A stretch of DNA of 6,140 nucleotides from Bacteroidales bacterium (GTDB lineage: Bacteria; Bacteroidota; Bacteroidia; Bacteroidales; P3): NCBI GenBank assembly GCA_021443125.1, contig JABUUQ010000004.1, positions 408,162-414,301 on the forward strand, read 5' to 3'. The notes under the pieces are model-generated. The model worked only from the letters and a program-made list of their open reading frames with translations. It had not been told where the DNA came from and searched no databases. The translations under genes and the position numbers were made by a program. This document shows positions 1-5,951 of this stretch, one piece after another; the stretch's first letter is position 1; each line of letters starts with the position of its first letter.

Positions 1-117
1 GATGTAATTGCCACTCATCCAAACGGAAGGTATGCAATAGAACATATAAAGGTGGTAAACAAGCGTGCAGCCAAAAGAGAATGGGGCACAATCATAGAAC
101 CAAGAAACGATTTATAA
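1..117 (+). CDS. C-terminal fragment of an unidentified protein
   Basis: An open frame runs from the first base of the window and closes with TAA at 115-117, giving 38 residues that end in EWGTIIEPRNDL. The fragment is basic in its middle (IKVVNKRAAKRE), with no membrane segment or motif I recognise. I cannot assign a family from this tail. It sits 44 bases upstream of the YitT-family gene on the same strand. I see no terminator and no TAnnTTTG box in that gap, so the two genes are plausibly co-transcribed. That the frame is coding is inferred from its clean termination and a codon composition like that of its neighbours; no start is visible. Confidence 0.6.
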   Translation, partial: DVIATHPNGRYAIEHIKVVNKRAAKREWGTIIEPRNDL

Positions 118-161
118 ACAATAAAAACACATAACACAATCAAAAAACATTATTCCTATTT

Positions 162-1202
162 ATGAACAAAATAAACGTACAAAAACAAAATCCAATCACC
201 AAGTGGGTAATGGATTCTTTGAACTTCGACAACGCACCAATAGGCTCTGCAAAATGGTGGACCTCGCTTATTAAAGCTATTTTCTATGTTGTAATTGGTA
301 CATTGTTGTTTGTTATTGCCGATTTGAAGTTTGCCAATCCATACTACCTTGCTCCTGGTGGCACCTATGGACTTTCAAACGTATTAAACACAATATGGCC
401 ATGGAAAATCAGCAATTATTGTCTTTGCTTCAACATACCATTGCTTGTGATAGGTTTCATAATTCTTGGACCTAAATTCGGCGTGCTTACTATTTTGAGT
501 GAGGCTGTTGGTTTGGGCTCTATGGCTTTGCTTGAGACATGGTGGGGCTATGAACCTCTTATTCATATAGGCGATTTCATAAACGAACCTCTTGCACAAG
601 ATGGTGTAGTGCTTAAGGTGCTTAATGCAGAAAAATGGTTCTACCCAGACTATGTTCTTAATACCGTTGCTGCAGGTGTATTGTATGGTGTGGGCATAGG
701 TCTTATCTTCCGCAGTGGTGCAACAAGTGGAGGAAGCGATATTATCTCCATGATAATCAATAAATACACTCACATATCTTTGGGAACTTTGGTAATAATT
801 GTTGATTGTACTATTGCTTTGACTTCAGTATTCATCAACGGCGACATTCGTTTCCCTATATATAGTTGCGTGCTTATCTACTTTGAAGGTGTAATAATAG
901 ACATGTTTGTTGATACCAAAGTAAATCGTCGTATCTGCATCATAAGCGACAAGATAGACCAAGTGAGAGATTTGATATGCAACAAACTCGACAGAGGTGC
1001 TACTATGGTTGCTGCCAAAGGTCTTTGGAATGGTGCTGAGCGTACTATGATATACACAACAGTAACAAAGAAAGAGTACAAAACTATTAAATACACTATG
1101 AAAGAGATTGACCCTAAGGCATTCGTAACAATTCACAAAGATGTTGAGAATCTTGGCGAAGGTTTTGAAGAATTGCCTTCACAAAACGATATCGACTTAT
1201 AA
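162..1202 (+). CDS. YitT/DUF2179-family integral membrane protein
   Basis: This 346-residue protein has the two-part architecture of the YitT family: an N-terminal multi-spanning membrane region and a C-terminal soluble DUF2179 domain. Hydrophobic segments are visible at about residues 35-55, 88-103, 109-127, 164-183, 207-226 and 231-250. The loop after the fourth contains the conserved glycine/serine-rich stretch SGATSGGSD (about 185-193), and a related LAPGGTYGLSNV lies near 63-74. The DUF2179 part spans about 255-335 (from RRICIISDK through the TKKEY region to FVTIHKDVENLGEGF). The family's biochemical function is not established; a transport or small-ligand-sensing role is only a guess. 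The loop at about 127-163 is fairly long. The first ATG is used because the sequence just upstream is A/T-rich and the next Met (residue 17) would still leave the membrane region intact, so the exact start is not certain. No Shine-Dalgarno is present, as expected in Bacteroidota. The gene ends 22 bases before a strong hairpin terminator. Confidence 0.93.
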   Translation: MNKINVQKQNPITKWVMDSLNFDNAPIGSAKWWTSLIKAIFYVVIGTLLFVIADLKFANPYYLAPGGTYGLSNVLNTIWPWKISNYCLCFNIPLLVIGFIILGPKFGVLTILSEAVGLGSMALLETWWGYEPLIHIGDFINEPLAQDGVVLKVLNAEKWFYPDYVLNTVAAGVLYGVGIGLIFRSGATSGGSDIISMIINKYTHISLGTLVIIVDCTIALTSVFINGDIRFPIYSCVLIYFEGVIIDMFVDTKVNRRICIISDKIDQVRDLICNKLDRGATMVAAKGLWNGAERTMIYTTVTKKEYKTIKYTMKEIDPKAFVTIHKDVENLGEGFEELPSQNDIDL

Positions 1203-1223
1203 TAAAATCTTTCTTTCATAAAC

Positions 1224-1255
1224 AAAAAGGAGGTGATTATTTCACCTCCTTTTTT
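1224..1255. terminator. Bidirectional intrinsic terminator
   Basis: A perfect 13-bp inverted repeat (1224-1236 with 1242-1254) surrounds a 5-base loop, TTATT. The core stem is GGAGGTGA/TCACCTCC, flanked by an A-run on one side and a T-run on the other, so each strand shows a stem followed by T residues. It lies between the + strand YitT-family gene (stop at 1202) and the - strand gene ending at 1356, so it can serve both convergent transcripts. The stem core is identical to a strong Shine-Dalgarno paired with its 16S anti-Shine-Dalgarno; no start codon follows that would make use of it. Confidence 0.9.
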
Positions 1256-1265
1256 ATTGCCATAA

Positions 1266-1325
1266 TAAAACGCCGTTTTAGAAAATTCTTCCTTGCTTTC
1301 AATTTTTTCTTTCCTTGTTTTAATT
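1266..1325 (-). repeat. Palindrome and degenerate repeat related to the mutS linker repeat
   Basis: Positions 1266-1280 form an odd-length perfect palindrome, seven bases on each side of C1273 (TAAAACG / CGTTTTA). Read on the - strand it contains AAAACGGCG, the core of the 21-bp units in the mutS linker. The adjacent tract at about 1291-1321, also read on the - strand, aligns with mutS linker bases: GAAAGAAAAAATT (1301-1313) is an exact 13-base match to 5361-5373, and AAAAC-type cores fall on both sides. By eye, 23 of 31 positions agree over this stretch. The sequence is A/T-rich, so part of the similarity could be chance. It lies downstream of both flanking genes and has no visible coding potential. 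Confidence 0.45.
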
Positions 1326-1355
1326 TGTTGACCATTAACCTCTCAATAAAATTTA

Positions 1356-1787
1356 CTAATCGTCTGTTGTAGTATCTACCCAAACATTATTCATATTTGC
1401 AACAATAACTGCGTAATAGGAAAATTCTTCCTCTCCATATCTACGCATACGGGCTAGTTCAAGGAACCAATAACCTTTATTAGTTCTTGAATTAAAGAAA
1501 CGATTTGCTTCTTCAAAATTTGTTATTGGGAAAAATTTAACTTCTACAATTTTTGAAAGAAGTTCTGTGTCGGATGAAAGATCTATGAAAGAACGCACTT
1601 TACCCTTACGTATATTCAATCTAAATGTCCATCTCGCATCAATTTCATAAACTCCATCTCCTGGTATTGTGTCTTTTATTTTTGAAATACCGCGTTCACA
1701 AGCATTCTCTTCGTAACCCTCAGTTGCTTGTACCTGAGGAACCATTAGTCCAAATGCAACCAATAGTAATAACAATATTCGTTTCAT
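1356..1787 (-). CDS. Small secreted protein of unknown function
   Basis: The 143-residue product begins with a clear Sec signal peptide: positively charged MKR, a leucine-rich core (residues 4-16), and a likely cut after the VQA at residues 19-21. The mature protein would be about 122 residues, probably periplasmic or exported. There is one cysteine (residue 30), well beyond any lipobox, so it is not a typical lipoprotein. The mature part alternates hydrophobic and polar residues (for example YEIDARWTFRLNI and FSYYAVIVANMNNVWV), suggesting beta strands, and ends in an acidic tail, TTTDD. I do not recognise a family. The gene runs opposite to its neighbours: convergent with the YitT-family gene and divergent from manA, with its start 124 bases from that of manA, so it is probably its own transcription unit. 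I found no good TAnnTTTG promoter upstream on the - strand. The signal peptide makes a real gene much more likely than an antisense artefact. Confidence 0.82.
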   Translation of the reverse strand: MKRILLLLLVAFGLMVPQVQATEGYEENACERGISKIKDTIPGDGVYEIDARWTFRLNIRKGKVRSFIDLSSDTELLSKIVEVKFFPITNFEEANRFFNSRTNKGYWFLELARMRRYGEEEFSYYAVIVANMNNVWVDTTTDD

Positions 1788-1863
1788 AACTTTATTATTT
1801 AATTATCATTGTTTATCTTAAAACGATGAAATCATTAGTATTATTATCTGTATTGCATAAAAA

Positions 1864-1895
1864 TTTGTAGAAGAGTATTAAAAATTGTAACTTTG
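1864..1895 (+). promoter_or_regulatory. Bacteroidota-type promoter for manA-mutS
   Basis: TTTG at 1864-1867 is separated by 20 bases from TAACTTTG at 1888-1895. This matches the -33 TTTG and -7 TAnnTTTG elements recognised by the primary sigma factor of Bacteroides and relatives. Transcription should start a few bases downstream, at about 1900, leaving a 5' leader of only about 10-15 bases before the manA ATG at 1912. No operator-like repeat is evident around it. Confidence 0.85.
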
Positions 1896-1911
1896 CACAA
1901 AAATTTTAGAG

Positions 1912-2904
1912 ATGGAAGAACGTGGATTATATCCTTTGAGATTTATGCCTCTGTTCAAAGATAAAATATGGGGCGGTAACAAAATAAGAGATATTGTTGG
2001 TATAGATTATTCTCCTTTGAATCGTTGTGGAGAATTATGGGTGTTGTCTGGAATCGAGGGTGAGGAAACTGTGGTAGAGAATGGCTTTTTGGCAGAATGC
2101 ACCTTGAATGAAGTTATCGAGATGTATACCGATGAACTTCTTGGAGAAGAAAATTTCGATAAGTATTCAACCGAATTTCCTCTCCTTATAAAAATCATAG
2201 ATGCCAAGGAAAATCTTTCTGCACAGGTGCATCCCGACGACCATTATGCTTCATGCCACATGGGACAAAGCAATGGAAAAACAGAGATGTGGTATGTTTT
2301 GCAAGCAGACCAAGATGCCAAAATCTATTCGGGATTTACCCAGAAGGAAACAAAGGCCGATGTTATCAACAGGCTAAGAAACAAGACTTTTGTTGATGTT
2401 ATGCACGCCGATGAGGCAAAGCAAGGCGATTGTTACTTTATTCCTGCAGGCAAGATGCACGCCATAGGCAAGGGAGTATTGCTTGCCGAAATACAACAAA
2501 GCAGCGATGCAACTTTCCGTCTGTATGATTGGGATAGAGTGGATGATAACGGCAATCCAAGACAGCTTCATTTGGAACAAGGCTTGGAAGTGCTTGACCT
2601 TTCAAAGCAAGAAGGCACTGCAAAGGAGCATTATCATTTTCATTTGAACGAAACAACAAATATGGTGCAGTGCCCATATTTTGTAACCAATATAATGCCT
2701 CTTACACAAGGTTTGAAAAAAGATTTGTCAAATAACGACACATTCTATCTTTACTTCTGCACTGCTGGAAAAGGTTTTGTAACTTCCATGGGGCACAGAA
2801 TACCATTGAGTGCAGGCGAAATACTTATGATTCCTGCAAAAGCGGAAGATGCTTTGATAGAACCAAATCCTATGATGGAAATTTTGGAAATTACAACTTT
2901 GTAA
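1912..2904 (+). CDS. manA: Class I mannose-6-phosphate isomerase
   Basis: Phosphomannose isomerase interconverts mannose 6-phosphate and fructose 6-phosphate. It links hexose catabolism to GDP-mannose and GDP-fucose supply for surface glycans, and acts in the cytoplasm with a zinc ion. The 330-residue length fits the short bacterial cupin-type class I enzymes. The family motif AQVHPDD is at residues 104-110, supplying probable zinc ligands Gln105 and His107. Further probable ligands are Glu125 in KTEMWYVL and His183 in AGKMHAIG. The following EIQQSSDATFRLYDWDR (193-209) carries the conserved active-site arginine, probably Arg203. The N-terminal RFMPLFKDKIWGG (10-22) is also typical. A second, smaller cupin-like region follows from about residue 250 to the end. 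The start lies just downstream of a near-ideal promoter, with A/T-rich sequence and no Shine-Dalgarno. mutS begins 12 bases after its stop. Confidence 0.96.
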   Translation: MEERGLYPLRFMPLFKDKIWGGNKIRDIVGIDYSPLNRCGELWVLSGIEGEETVVENGFLAECTLNEVIEMYTDELLGEENFDKYSTEFPLLIKIIDAKENLSAQVHPDDHYASCHMGQSNGKTEMWYVLQADQDAKIYSGFTQKETKADVINRLRNKTFVDVMHADEAKQGDCYFIPAGKMHAIGKGVLLAEIQQSSDATFRLYDWDRVDDNGNPRQLHLEQGLEVLDLSKQEGTAKEHYHFHLNETTNMVQCPYFVTNIMPLTQGLKKDLSNNDTFYLYFCTAGKGFVTSMGHRIPLSAGEILMIPAKAEDALIEPNPMMEILEITTL

Positions 2905-2916
2905 CACATCTATACT

Positions 2917-5547
2917 ATGGCTACAAAAGCACTTACACCTTTGATGAAACAGTACAACGATATGAAAGCAAAGTATCCTGATGCTTTGTTGCTCTATCGT
3001 GTAGGTGATTTTTATGAAACTTTTGGAGAGGATGCAGTGGAAACCTCAAAGATATTGGATATTGTCCTTACAAAGCGTAGCGGACAAGGGCAAGACCATT
3101 TGGCAGGCTTTCCTTTTCATGCTTTGGACTCCTATCTGCCAAAACTTATCAAAGCAGGCAAACGTGTAGCCATTTGCGAACAAATAGAAGACCCTAAAAC
3201 AGCTAAAGGTATTGTAAAAAGGGGTATTACGGAAATAGTAACACCTTCCATATCCTATGGAGCAGACAATGGAAAAGAAAACAATTTTCTTTGTGCCATA
3301 CACAAGAAAAAGGAAGATTATGGTATTGCACTCATAGATATAAGAACAGGCGAATTTTATGTATCTCAGGGTAACAGGGACGATATAGAAAAACTTTTGC
3401 AGAACTTTTTGCCAAAAGAAGTTGTGCTTCAACGCCACTATGAAAGGGAACTGACAGAACTTTTCAAAGAAAAGATAATCACAAAGACCTACGACGACTG
3501 GGTTTTTTCTGAACAGTTCGCACAAGATACTTTGTCTTCTTTGTATGATGTGAATAGCATGAAAGGTTTTGGTATAGCAGATTTACCTTATGCTATTATT
3601 GCTGCAGGTGCTGCCATTTATTATATTCAGGAGACCAATCATACCGAACTTTCTCATATTTGCAACATTTCGAGAATAGACAACAGCAATTATGTTTGGC
3701 TTGACAGATTCACAATACGCAATCTTGAACTTGTTTCCTCAGCATCATCCGAAGAAGCCACGCTATACAATGTTTTGAACAAGACTCAAAGCAATATGGG
3801 AGCAAGAATGCTTAGGCGTTGGATTATTCTTCCGTTGAAAAACAAGCAGGGGATAGAAGAGCGTCAAAAGATAGTTACTTCCTTAATATATAACGACAGT
3901 TTCAGAGAACTTTTATGTGAGAAAATAAAGCGTATCGGTGATATGGAAAGGGTGATATCCAAACTTTCTTTCCATAGGATTCAACCAGATGAGCTTTATC
4001 ACATAACAAATATACTTTCCGAAATTGAGGATATTCGTTTGGCAATAGAACAATTGGGAGATGATTCTGTTTTGTTTCCTTGTTTGGATTCTTGCCTTGA
4101 ACTGAAAAATCATATTCTGCAATCTATCAACGAGAATGCACCTAACAATATAGCAAAAGGCAATGCCATAAAGACAGGTTGCAATAAGGAACTCGACGAA
4201 TACAGAAATATAGCTTTCAATTCCCAACAAGTTCTTGACAATATCTGTAAGACCGAATGCGAAAGTACAGGTATTTCATCCTTAAAGGTAGGCTTTAATA
4301 ATGTTTTTGGTTATTATCTTGAGGTAACAAACACCCATAAAGACAAAGTGCCAGACACATGGCAGAGAAAGCAAACCCTTGCAAATGCAGAGCGATATAT
4401 TACTCCGGAACTCAAGGATATTGAAACAAAAATCCTTTTCGCACAAGACAATATATCTTCTTTGGAAACACGTTTGTATCACGAAGTACTTGAAGAATGT
4501 ATGCCTTTCATAGACAGGCTTACTTCTTCGGCAGTAGCTCTTGCCCGTTTGGATTGTCTTCTTTCTTTTGCTTTGTGTGCTTTGGATAATTCCTATGTTC
4601 GCCCTATGATTTTGGAGACAGACATTCTTCACATTTCCAAAGGGCGTCATCCTGTGATAGAAAAGATGTTGCCATTGTCCGAAGAGTATATTGCCAACGA
4701 TGTTTATCTTGACACTACTACCCAACAAATAATGATTATCACAGGACCTAACATGTCGGGAAAAAGTGCCTATCTTCGTCAAACGGCACTAATAGTTCTC
4801 ATGGCACAAATAGGTTCCTATGTACCGGCAAAGAGTGCTGAAATAGGTATAGTTGACAAAATTTTCACAAGAGTGGGAGCTTCCGACAATATCGCTTCTG
4901 GCGAAAGTACCTTTATGGTAGAAATGAACGAGACAGCCTCTATTCTCAACAACCTTTCCTCTCATTCGCTTATTCTTTTGGACGAGATTGGCAGGGGTAC
5001 TTCAACCTACGATGGCGTATCGCTTGCTTGGGCAATTGCAGCCTATCTTCACGACAATAAGAATAGGGCTAAAGTTTTGTTTGCTACTCATTATCATGAG
5101 CTTATAGATATGGAACAGCAATATGACAGAATAAAGAACTATCATGTTGCAGTCAAAGAGTTAGGTTCCAAAATCATATTTATAAGAACAATAGAGAAGG
5201 GCGGAAGTGAAAAATCTTTCGGAATACATGTGGCAAAACTTGCTGGAATGCCAAAAAATGTGCTGTCTCTTGCAACGGAAATTCTTCACAAATTAGAGGA
5301 AAAAGCCGAAGATTCCAACAACGGCAAAAATAAAACGGCGGAAAAAATTAACAAAACGGCGAAAGAAAAAATTAAAACGGCGGAAAAATCTCATGAAATA
5401 GCCTTTCAAACGAGTTTTATTCAGCTAGATGATCCAATTTTGTTGGAAATAAAAGAAGATTTGTTAAATCTTGATATAGAAAACCTTACACCAATACAAG
5501 CACTCAATAAATTGAATGAAATAAAAAATTTAGTAAAAAAAGTTTAG
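2917..5547 (+). CDS. mutS: DNA mismatch repair protein MutS
   Basis: MutS binds mispaired and unpaired bases after replication and, using ATP, recruits MutL and downstream repair factors. At 876 residues it is close to the usual size (E. coli 853). The mismatch-binding domain shows GDFYETFGEDA at 30-40, with the intercalating Phe32 and Glu34. Connector, lever and clamp domains follow; YYLEVTNTHKDKVP (466-479) is a typical clamp-region stretch. The C-terminal ATPase has Walker A GPNMSGKS (610-617, Lys616), signature SGEST (661-665), Walker B LILLDE (685-690, Glu690) and the H-loop histidine at 725 in ATHYHEL. Residues 798-826 form a lysine-rich linker containing a heptapeptide repeat. QTSFI (831-835) resembles a beta-clamp-binding motif, and the tail DIENLTPIQALNKLNEIK matches the C-terminal oligomerisation segment of MutS. 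All key residues are present, so the protein should be active. It is probably co-transcribed with manA. I see no hairpin terminator right after the stop. Confidence 0.98.
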   Translation: MATKALTPLMKQYNDMKAKYPDALLLYRVGDFYETFGEDAVETSKILDIVLTKRSGQGQDHLAGFPFHALDSYLPKLIKAGKRVAICEQIEDPKTAKGIVKRGITEIVTPSISYGADNGKENNFLCAIHKKKEDYGIALIDIRTGEFYVSQGNRDDIEKLLQNFLPKEVVLQRHYERELTELFKEKIITKTYDDWVFSEQFAQDTLSSLYDVNSMKGFGIADLPYAIIAAGAAIYYIQETNHTELSHICNISRIDNSNYVWLDRFTIRNLELVSSASSEEATLYNVLNKTQSNMGARMLRRWIILPLKNKQGIEERQKIVTSLIYNDSFRELLCEKIKRIGDMERVISKLSFHRIQPDELYHITNILSEIEDIRLAIEQLGDDSVLFPCLDSCLELKNHILQSINENAPNNIAKGNAIKTGCNKELDEYRNIAFNSQQVLDNICKTECESTGISSLKVGFNNVFGYYLEVTNTHKDKVPDTWQRKQTLANAERYITPELKDIETKILFAQDNISSLETRLYHEVLEECMPFIDRLTSSAVALARLDCLLSFALCALDNSYVRPMILETDILHISKGRHPVIEKMLPLSEEYIANDVYLDTTTQQIMIITGPNMSGKSAYLRQTALIVLMAQIGSYVPAKSAEIGIVDKIFTRVGASDNIASGESTFMVEMNETASILNNLSSHSLILLDEIGRGTSTYDGVSLAWAIAAYLHDNKNRAKVLFATHYHELIDMEQQYDRIKNYHVAVKELGSKIIFIRTIEKGGSEKSFGIHVAKLAGMPKNVLSLATEILHKLEEKAEDSNNGKNKTAEKINKTAKEKIKTAEKSHEIAFQTSFIQLDDPILLEIKEDLLNLDIENLTPIQALNKLNEIKNLVKKV
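5332..5394 (+). repeat. Three in-frame 21-bp tandem repeats in the mutS linker
   Basis: AAAACGGCG starts at 5332, 5353 and 5374, exactly 21 bases apart. Each core is followed by an A-rich half; the first two units contain GAAAAAATT or AAAGAAAAAATT, and the third has diverged. Because 21 is a multiple of three, the reading frame is kept and the protein gains KTAEKIN, KTAKEKI and KTAEKSH (residues 806-826), a heptad periodicity rich in lysine. A weaker partial copy (ACGGCAAAAAT) precedes the array near 5321-5331. A related sequence in inverted orientation lies in the intergenic region at about 1266-1325. The unit may have arisen by slippage or by insertion of a mobile short repeat; the sequence alone does not decide this. 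Confidence 0.8.
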
Positions 5548-5553
5548 AAAAAA

Positions 5554-5585
5554 TTTGGTGGGTATTCAAAAACTTTGTACTTTTG
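5554..5585 (+). promoter_or_regulatory. Bacteroidota-type promoter for the tRNA-Gly/tRNA-Leu unit
   Basis: TTTG at 5554-5557 is followed after 20 bases by TACTTTTG at 5578-5585, fitting TAnnTTTG. It begins 6 bases after the mutS stop and gives the tRNA genes their own start independent of manA-mutS. Expected transcription start is about 5590, so a leader of roughly 65 bases precedes tRNA-Gly. Confidence 0.85.
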
Positions 5586-5622
5586 CAAAGTCAATTTTCA
5601 AGGGGCGAATGGAAAATGGTTA

Positions 5623-5634
5623 GTTCTTTAACAA
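5623..5634 (+). promoter_or_regulatory. boxA-like antitermination element in the tRNA leader
   Basis: GTTCTTTAACAA differs at one position from the E. coli rrn boxA core GCTCTTTAACAA, which is bound in RNA by NusB and ribosomal protein S10 (NusE) to resist premature termination. It lies in the leader between the tRNA promoter and tRNA-Gly, 21 bases before the mature tRNA. A weak upstream inverted repeat (ATTTTC at 5594-5599 with GAAAAT at 5612-5617) could stand in the place of a boxB hairpin, though its stem is short and A/T-only apart from one pair. The function is inferred by analogy with rRNA leaders. Confidence 0.5.
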
Positions 5635-5655
5635 GTCCCAAAGAAAAAGAAAATT

Positions 5656-5728
5656 GCGGGCATAGCTCAGTTGGTAGAGCGCAACCTTGCCAAGGTTGAG
5701 GTCGCGAGTCCGAGTCTCGTTGCCCGCT
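5656..5728 (+). tRNA. tRNA-Gly (anticodon GCC)
   Basis: The 73-base gene folds as a standard cloverleaf. The acceptor is GCGGGCA with TGCCCGC and discriminator T5728. The D-arm is GCTC/GAGC, and the anticodon stem CAACC/GGTTG surrounds the loop TTGCCAA, with the GCC anticodon at 5689-5691. The T-stem GCGAG/CTCGT has one G-T pair. It reads GGC and GGU glycine codons. No CCA is encoded. The T-loop reads TCCGAGT, so the position equivalent to 55, almost always T (pseudouridine in the RNA), is C at 5710. Everything else looks functional. Seven T residues at 5730-5736 follow almost directly. Confidence 0.96.
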
Positions 5729-5749
5729 CTTTTTTTATTTATACATGAT

Positions 5750-5833
5750 GCCATGGTGGTGGAATGGTAGACACGAGGGACTTAAAATCCCTTGAGCATT
5801 GCGCTCGTGTGGGTTCAAGTCCCACCCGTGGTA
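5750..5833 (+). tRNA. tRNA-Leu (anticodon UAA)
   Basis: This 84-base gene has the long variable arm of a class II tRNA. The acceptor GCCATGG pairs with CCGTGGT, which makes the terminal 1-72 pair G-T and leaves A5833 as the discriminator (A73 is an identity base for leucine). The anticodon stem AGGGA/TCCCT holds the loop CTTAAAA, with TAA at 5783-5785, reading UUA and UUG. The variable arm is GAGC/GCTC around ATTGC. The T-arm GTGGG/CCCAC has a normal TTCAAGT loop. No CCA is encoded. It lies 21 bases after tRNA-Gly, with no promoter seen between them, so both are probably cut from one precursor. Confidence 0.96.
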
Positions 5834-5848
5834 CAGAGAAGCAAAGAA

Positions 5849-5879
5849 AGTCGATTCTTAACAAGAGTTGGCTTTTTTT
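5849..5879 (+). terminator. Intrinsic terminator of the tRNA unit
   Basis: AGTCGATTCTT (5849-5859) can pair along all 11 bases with AAGAGTTGGCT (5863-5873), counting three G-U pairs in RNA, around a tight AAC loop. A run of seven T residues (5873-5879) follows. It lies 15 bases after tRNA-Leu and before the promoter of the LicD-family gene, which fits the end of the tRNA transcript. Confidence 0.8.
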
Positions 5880-5896
5880 ATTATACTTTTGAAAAA

Positions 5897-5929
5897 TTTC
5901 GCTTATTACATCGTATTGTTGTAACTTTG
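5897..5929 (+). promoter_or_regulatory. Probable promoter of the LicD-family gene
   Basis: TAACTTTG at 5922-5929 is identical to the -7 box in front of manA. The -33 element is imperfect: TTTC at 5897-5900, or TTCG one base later, lies at the right distance, while the nearest true TTTG (5888-5891) is too far away. Predicted transcription would begin near 5935, giving a leader of under 20 bases to the ATG at 5952. Confidence 0.65.
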
Positions 5930-5951
5930 CAAACTAAACTTGAATTGAGAA

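Noticed and set aside
384..773. Open frame of 129 codons on the - strand inside the YitT-family gene
   Set aside because: It is antisense to membrane segments, and its composition (many Cys, His and Tyr) is typical of a shadow frame.
1788..1870. Promoter for the small secreted protein on the - strand
   Set aside because: I looked for TTTG followed by TAnnTTTG on the - strand and found only A/T-rich sequence with no acceptable match, so none is called.
3046..3525. Open frame of 159 codons on the - strand inside mutS
   Set aside because: It lies wholly within the well-supported mutS gene. The translation is rich in Phe, Tyr and Cys, as expected from antisense reading of an A-rich gene, with no recognisable motif.
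4282..4782. Open frame of 166 codons on the - strand inside mutS
   Set aside because: It is antisense to conserved MutS sequence including Walker A, and its translation is low-quality and rich in Cys, Arg and Phe without domain features.
5332..5394. Short CRISPR-like array
   Set aside because: The units are contiguous 21-bp tandem copies with no spacers, in frame within mutS, and there are no cas genes.
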